Source of the DNA: JAPLVS01 sp043809265
GTDB taxonomy: Archaea > Iainarchaeota > Iainarchaeia > Iainarchaeales > DTGL01
DNA: 7,895 nucleotides
Assembly (NCBI GenBank): GCA_043809265.1
Contig: JAZDDY010000055.1
Span: 1-7,895 of the forward strand
Direction: 5' to 3'
In this document: positions 5,675 through 7,895 of the stretch, one piece after another
How the letters are laid out: each line of letters begins with the position of its first letter
Numbering within the stretch: position 1 is the first letter of the stretch
Translations under genes and position numbers: made by a program
Notes under the pieces: generated by a model
What the model was told of the DNA's origin: nothing
Seen by the model: only the letters and a program-made list of their open reading frames with translations
Database searches by the model: none

Positions 5675-7177
5675 TCATTTCGCCCTCTGTACAATAAGAA
5701 TGCCCTGGTCTTCTTCAATCCTTTCGCCTGTCAGCGGGTGCGAGTATACGGCCTGCAGGATGCATGGCGCGGATGCGCCTGACGGCGCAAGCGGCGGCGC
5801 GCTGACAGTTATAAACAGGTCCTTCGATTCTTTTGCCTTGATTTTCTGTATAAAGTCGCTGTCTGTGAAATAAAGCCAGTTCTCGGTGCAGGTTTCCCTG
5901 TTTTTGACCTCTATCACGAGATTGGAGATGTCGAGGTCGCCTGTGTTTTCCACAATTATTGTTTTTATGCTGCTTGAAGGGGAGCCGCCGGAAAATGTGA
6001 CCGAAACAGGCGAATCGTAGTCGAGCGTGATTGAAGCCTGCGCGCTCTTTGTTATGTCGATTGAAAGCGTGGAATAGACCGGCGCTTCAAGGAACGGCGC
6101 TTCTGTCACAATGCTCGCGGTTATTTTTTCAGCGACAGCGCTCTGGGGAATCTGGATTTCCACAGGCTCAACCTGTTTTTTGCCGGCATCAATCACCGGG
6201 ATTGAAATCATTGACTTGTCTTCCTCGGCCGAGTTTACGAAGGAAATCCATTTCAGCACTTCGCCCTGGCTGTTTTTTTCGGCCGAGCGTATTTCTATGC
6301 TGAGGCGTATGCCGTACAAAGCGAATTTGCTGGAATTAGTGATAGTGAATTCAAGCCTTTTCTTGCTTTTCGCGCTGACAGTCGGGTCAAGGCCTGAAAA
6401 ATCAAGGCCTTTTGGGATTGTAATGTTCGGTTTCTGGTAAAGCGTGAACTTTTCTGTTTTTTCCTCTTTGACCATCTTGATTGAAACCATGGCTTCCTTT
6501 TCCACGCCGGTCGGCGAAATCTTCGAGGCCGCCTTTTCCGGCACAGTGCACGCAATGTTGAAGTCGGCAATGCTGCCGCCTGCAATATAACTTTCAGTTT
6601 CCGCGGTTGTGCAGCCCCATTCCTCGAGTTCGCCGCCGTAACCGAATTCGATTTCCTCGCCTCTTTCGCCCTTGTTCTCCAGCGTTGCCGTGATAGTGAA
6701 GGTCTGGCCCCCGAAAAGCTGTTTCGGCATGTCGATTTCCCGGATTTTTATATCCATGTCTTTCTCCAATTGCACAGGCTTCAAAATATTTTCCAGCCCG
6801 ACGGCAAGAGAAATAGTCTGGCTCTTGAAGCCCTCGGCCTCTATCGTTATCAGGTAATTCTCTGTTGCGCCGAGGAGGCCGCGCTTTAGCGTGAAATTAT
6901 AAGACGGCTGGCCGCTCCTGTCAAAATGCAGGGCCCCTGTGCCTGAATTTGTCACGGTAATGCTGTTGCCGCTTATCGGCTTGCCATCAAGGCCCTTTAC
7001 CGTAATTTCTATCGGGACATATGCGCCTGCAAAATAATCGTACAAAAGCCATCCGATTGCCGCAATTACGGCGACAATCGCCGCGTATTTCGCTATCTTT
7101 TTTGCAAGGGTTTTCCAATTGTATTCCTCGTACTCCTCGTAACCGTAAGGCTGCCTGTCTTTTTCCTCCCCGACCAT
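5675..7177 (-). CDS. Membrane-anchored extracellular multidomain beta-sandwich protein (500 aa)
   Basis: The protein starts with a short cytoplasmic segment rich in Tyr and Glu (YGYEEYEEYNW at 11-21), a basic patch (KKIAK) and one membrane segment at about 31-50. The remaining 450 residues should lie outside the cell. Residues about 54-135 resemble a carboxypeptidase-regulatory or transthyretin-like beta domain (DGKPISG, then YLITIEAEGFKSQTISL). Two or three Ig-like domains of CARDB/NEW3 type follow, judged from repeated V-x-N-x-G or T-N-S patterns and alternating hydrophobic strands. Two Cys pairs may be disulfides, WGC with IAC and ETC with APC. There is no catalytic motif and no second membrane segment. 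The start could be a TTG at 7198 or the ATG at 7180. I prefer the ATG at 7177, which has GGTG 5 bases upstream. It probably scaffolds or binds at the cell surface. It shares an operon with the PAC2 gene, one base away. Confidence 0.78.
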   Translation of the reverse strand: MVGEEKDRQPYGYEEYEEYNWKTLAKKIAKYAAIVAVIAAIGWLLYDYFAGAYVPIEITVKGLDGKPISGNSITVTNSGTGALHFDRSGQPSYNFTLKRGLLGATENYLITIEAEGFKSQTISLAVGLENILKPVQLEKDMDIKIREIDMPKQLFGGQTFTITATLENKGERGEEIEFGYGGELEEWGCTTAETESYIAGGSIADFNIACTVPEKAASKISPTGVEKEAMVSIKMVKEEKTEKFTLYQKPNITIPKGLDFSGLDPTVSAKSKKRLEFTITNSSKFALYGIRLSIEIRSAEKNSQGEVLKWISFVNSAEEDKSMISIPVIDAGKKQVEPVEIQIPQSAVAEKITASIVTEAPFLEAPVYSTLSIDITKSAQASITLDYDSPVSVTFSGGSPSSSIKTIIVENTGDLDISNLVIEVKNRETCTENWLYFTDSDFIQKIKAKESKDLFITVSAPPLAPSGASAPCILQAVYSHPLTGERIEEDQGILIVQRAK

Positions 7178-7340
7178 CATCGCACCTTTGCCAATCAAAA
7201 CCCAGTATAATTAGCCATTACGCCTTTATTAATTTTTCCCTTTAAAGGCAGGGCTTTCCGGCCTGCAGCCTAAACAGGCTGAAGCCTCTCGCCGGCCCGG
7301 GCGGCGGCAATGCGTGTCTGCTGTGTTCTGGGCAGGGCGG
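7178..7340. other. GC-rich intergenic region with short inverted repeats
   Basis: No open frame of any quality is seen between the two leftward genes. Part of the stretch is more GC-rich than a normal archaeal promoter region. It holds a 6-bp stem with 4-base loop (CAGCCTAAACAGGCTG at 7266-7281), a GC-rich inverted repeat at 7290-7306 (CGCCG/CGGCG around GCCCGGG), and GGCAGGGC in direct repeat at 7247-7254 and 7331-7338. This could be a structured 3' untranslated region, a processing site or a small RNA. No tRNA-type T-loop is present. Confidence 0.4.
7202..7248 (-). promoter_or_regulatory. Candidate promoter of the surface-protein/PAC2 operon
   Basis: Three AT-rich boxes precede the gene on the minus strand: TTTAAA inside the perfect palindrome CCTTTAAAGG (7239-7248), AAATTAATAAA (about 7224-7234), and TAATTATAC (7205-7213). 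The middle one would put the transcription start near 7203 and leave room for the GGTG ribosome-binding site. The last would give an almost leaderless message. The sequence does not decide. Confidence 0.3.
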
Positions 7341-7895
7341 CTAAAGCACGCTGAAGCCCCTGCTCAGGAAAAAAACCGCGGTGCTTAAAGGCACAAGCAC
7401 CAGCGCATAAACAAGCGCTTTTTTCGGCGTTCCCTCGGTCCATGCGAGGAATACTGAAGCGATAAGCGCATACTCTATTATGTATACATTGTTTGCGGTG
7501 GCAGCGACCGCGAGGAGCTCGGCCCTCTGCGCGCCGCTTGAAAATCCGGCTATTTCCATGCCTTCAAAGCCGAATTCCGACACAAGGCCTGTAAGAATTC
7601 CTAAAATGAAAGGCACTATCACCGCGCTCCCCATAAGGAGGGTGGCCTTTTCCATTGCAAGCACCGCCTTTTTCTCTGCTGTTATGGCCTGCATTTCTGT
7701 GATTTCCTCTGCCAGCTCCCTGAACCTTTCACCCATGCACTCGCCGCTCTCATACGCCATCCCGAGGATATCGGCAAGCCGTTCCATCACAATGCCGTGG
7801 TTTCTTTCCCTGAACTTTTCCAGCGCCTCCTCGACCGAAGCGCCTTTTTCAATTTCCTTTTTTGCCTTTAAGAATTCCTTTCCTATGAGGCCGTT
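7341..7895 (-). CDS. GspF/TadC-family membrane protein of a type IV pilus or secretion system (C-terminal part)
   Basis: The frame runs without a stop to the right edge, so the gene starts outside the window; 184 codons are visible. GTG and ATG codons at 7790 and 7787 are internal. Fragment residues 1-85 form the cytoplasmic helical bundle of the type II secretion F domain, with the archaeal pattern EIEKGASVEEAL, then R, MAYESGECMGE, and a helix ending ITEMQAITAEKKAVLAMEKATLL. Membrane segments follow at about 87-106, 135-152 and 160-178. Such proteins form the inner-membrane platform that works with a TadA/FlaI-type ATPase to assemble archaeal pili, flagella or adhesion filaments. The ATPase gene is not in the window and may lie further right. 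The stop is TAG at 7341-7343. Which filament it serves cannot be told from this fragment. Confidence 0.85.
   Translation of the reverse strand, partial: NGLIGKEFLKAKKEIEKGASVEEALEKFRERNHGIVMERLADILGMAYESGECMGERFRELAEEITEMQAITAEKKAVLAMEKATLLMGSAVIVPFILGILTGLVSEFGFEGMEIAGFSSGAQRAELLAVAATANNVYIIEYALIASVFLAWTEGTPKKALVYALVLVPLSTAVFFLSRGFSVL

Noticed and set aside
7250..7340. tRNA or box C/D RNA in the GC-rich spacer
   Set aside because: There is no GGTTCGA-type T-loop on either strand, no cloverleaf pairing of normal lengths, and no matched C (RTGATGA) and D (CTGA) boxes.
7785..7790. GTG/ATG as the start of the TadC-like gene
   Set aside because: The residues upstream continue the F-domain pattern (GASVEEAL and neighbours) with no stop to base 7895, so the gene is cut by the window edge.

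Overview
The window is a gene-dense piece of an archaeal chromosome. Three gene products are types found essentially in archaea: a CTP-dependent riboflavin kinase, an archaeal-type riboflavin synthase of the lumazine-synthase fold, and a PAC2/DUF75 proteasome-assembly-chaperone-like protein. The partial gene at the right edge is an archaeal GspF/TadC-type membrane protein. GGTGA-like ribosome-binding sites and AT-rich TATA-like boxes 25-30 bases ahead of starts also fit Archaea. Intermediate GC, short spacers, small core enzymes and large unfamiliar surface proteins suggest an uncultivated lineage, possibly DPANN such as Diapherotrites. That placement is an inference; no rRNA or other phylogenetic marker is present.

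Layout from left to right. (1) Bases 1-2059, plus strand: the C-terminal 685 codons of a large unrecognised surface protein, open at the left edge, with an internal hydrophobic segment and a C-terminal membrane anchor. (2) Bases 2095-3409, minus strand: two adjacent unrecognised genes, a 71-residue very basic protein followed by a 362-residue basic protein. Their N-termini share a module containing GLDLRR and RKL-x-x-GE, so they are tandem paralogues at that end. (3) Bases 3410-3582: a divergent promoter region with AT-rich boxes and a T-rich direct repeat. (4) Bases 3583-4899, plus strand: a compact riboflavin/FMN operon, ribK-ribC-ribH. RibH makes 6,7-dimethyl-8-ribityllumazine, RibC dismutates it to riboflavin, and RibK phosphorylates riboflavin with CTP to FMN. 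(5) Bases 4918-7180, minus strand: a two-gene unit with a membrane-anchored extracellular beta-domain protein upstream and a PAC2-family protein downstream. The PAC2 protein ends in Met-Tyr-Thr, which fits the HbYX rule for docking on 20S proteasomes. (6) Bases 7181-7340: a GC-rich intergenic stretch with small inverted repeats. (7) Bases 7341-7895, minus strand: the C-terminal part of a TadC/GspF-like pilus or secretion membrane protein, open at the right edge.

The riboflavin operon is the best supported functional unit. Start sites of several genes were moved inward from the longest reading frame, using family alignment, ribosome-binding sites and TATA spacing. The strongest candidates for something undescribed are the paralogous basic-module gene pair beside the riboflavin operon and the surface-protein/PAC2 gene pair. 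Reading the window shows no CRISPR array, insertion sequence, tRNA or rRNA.
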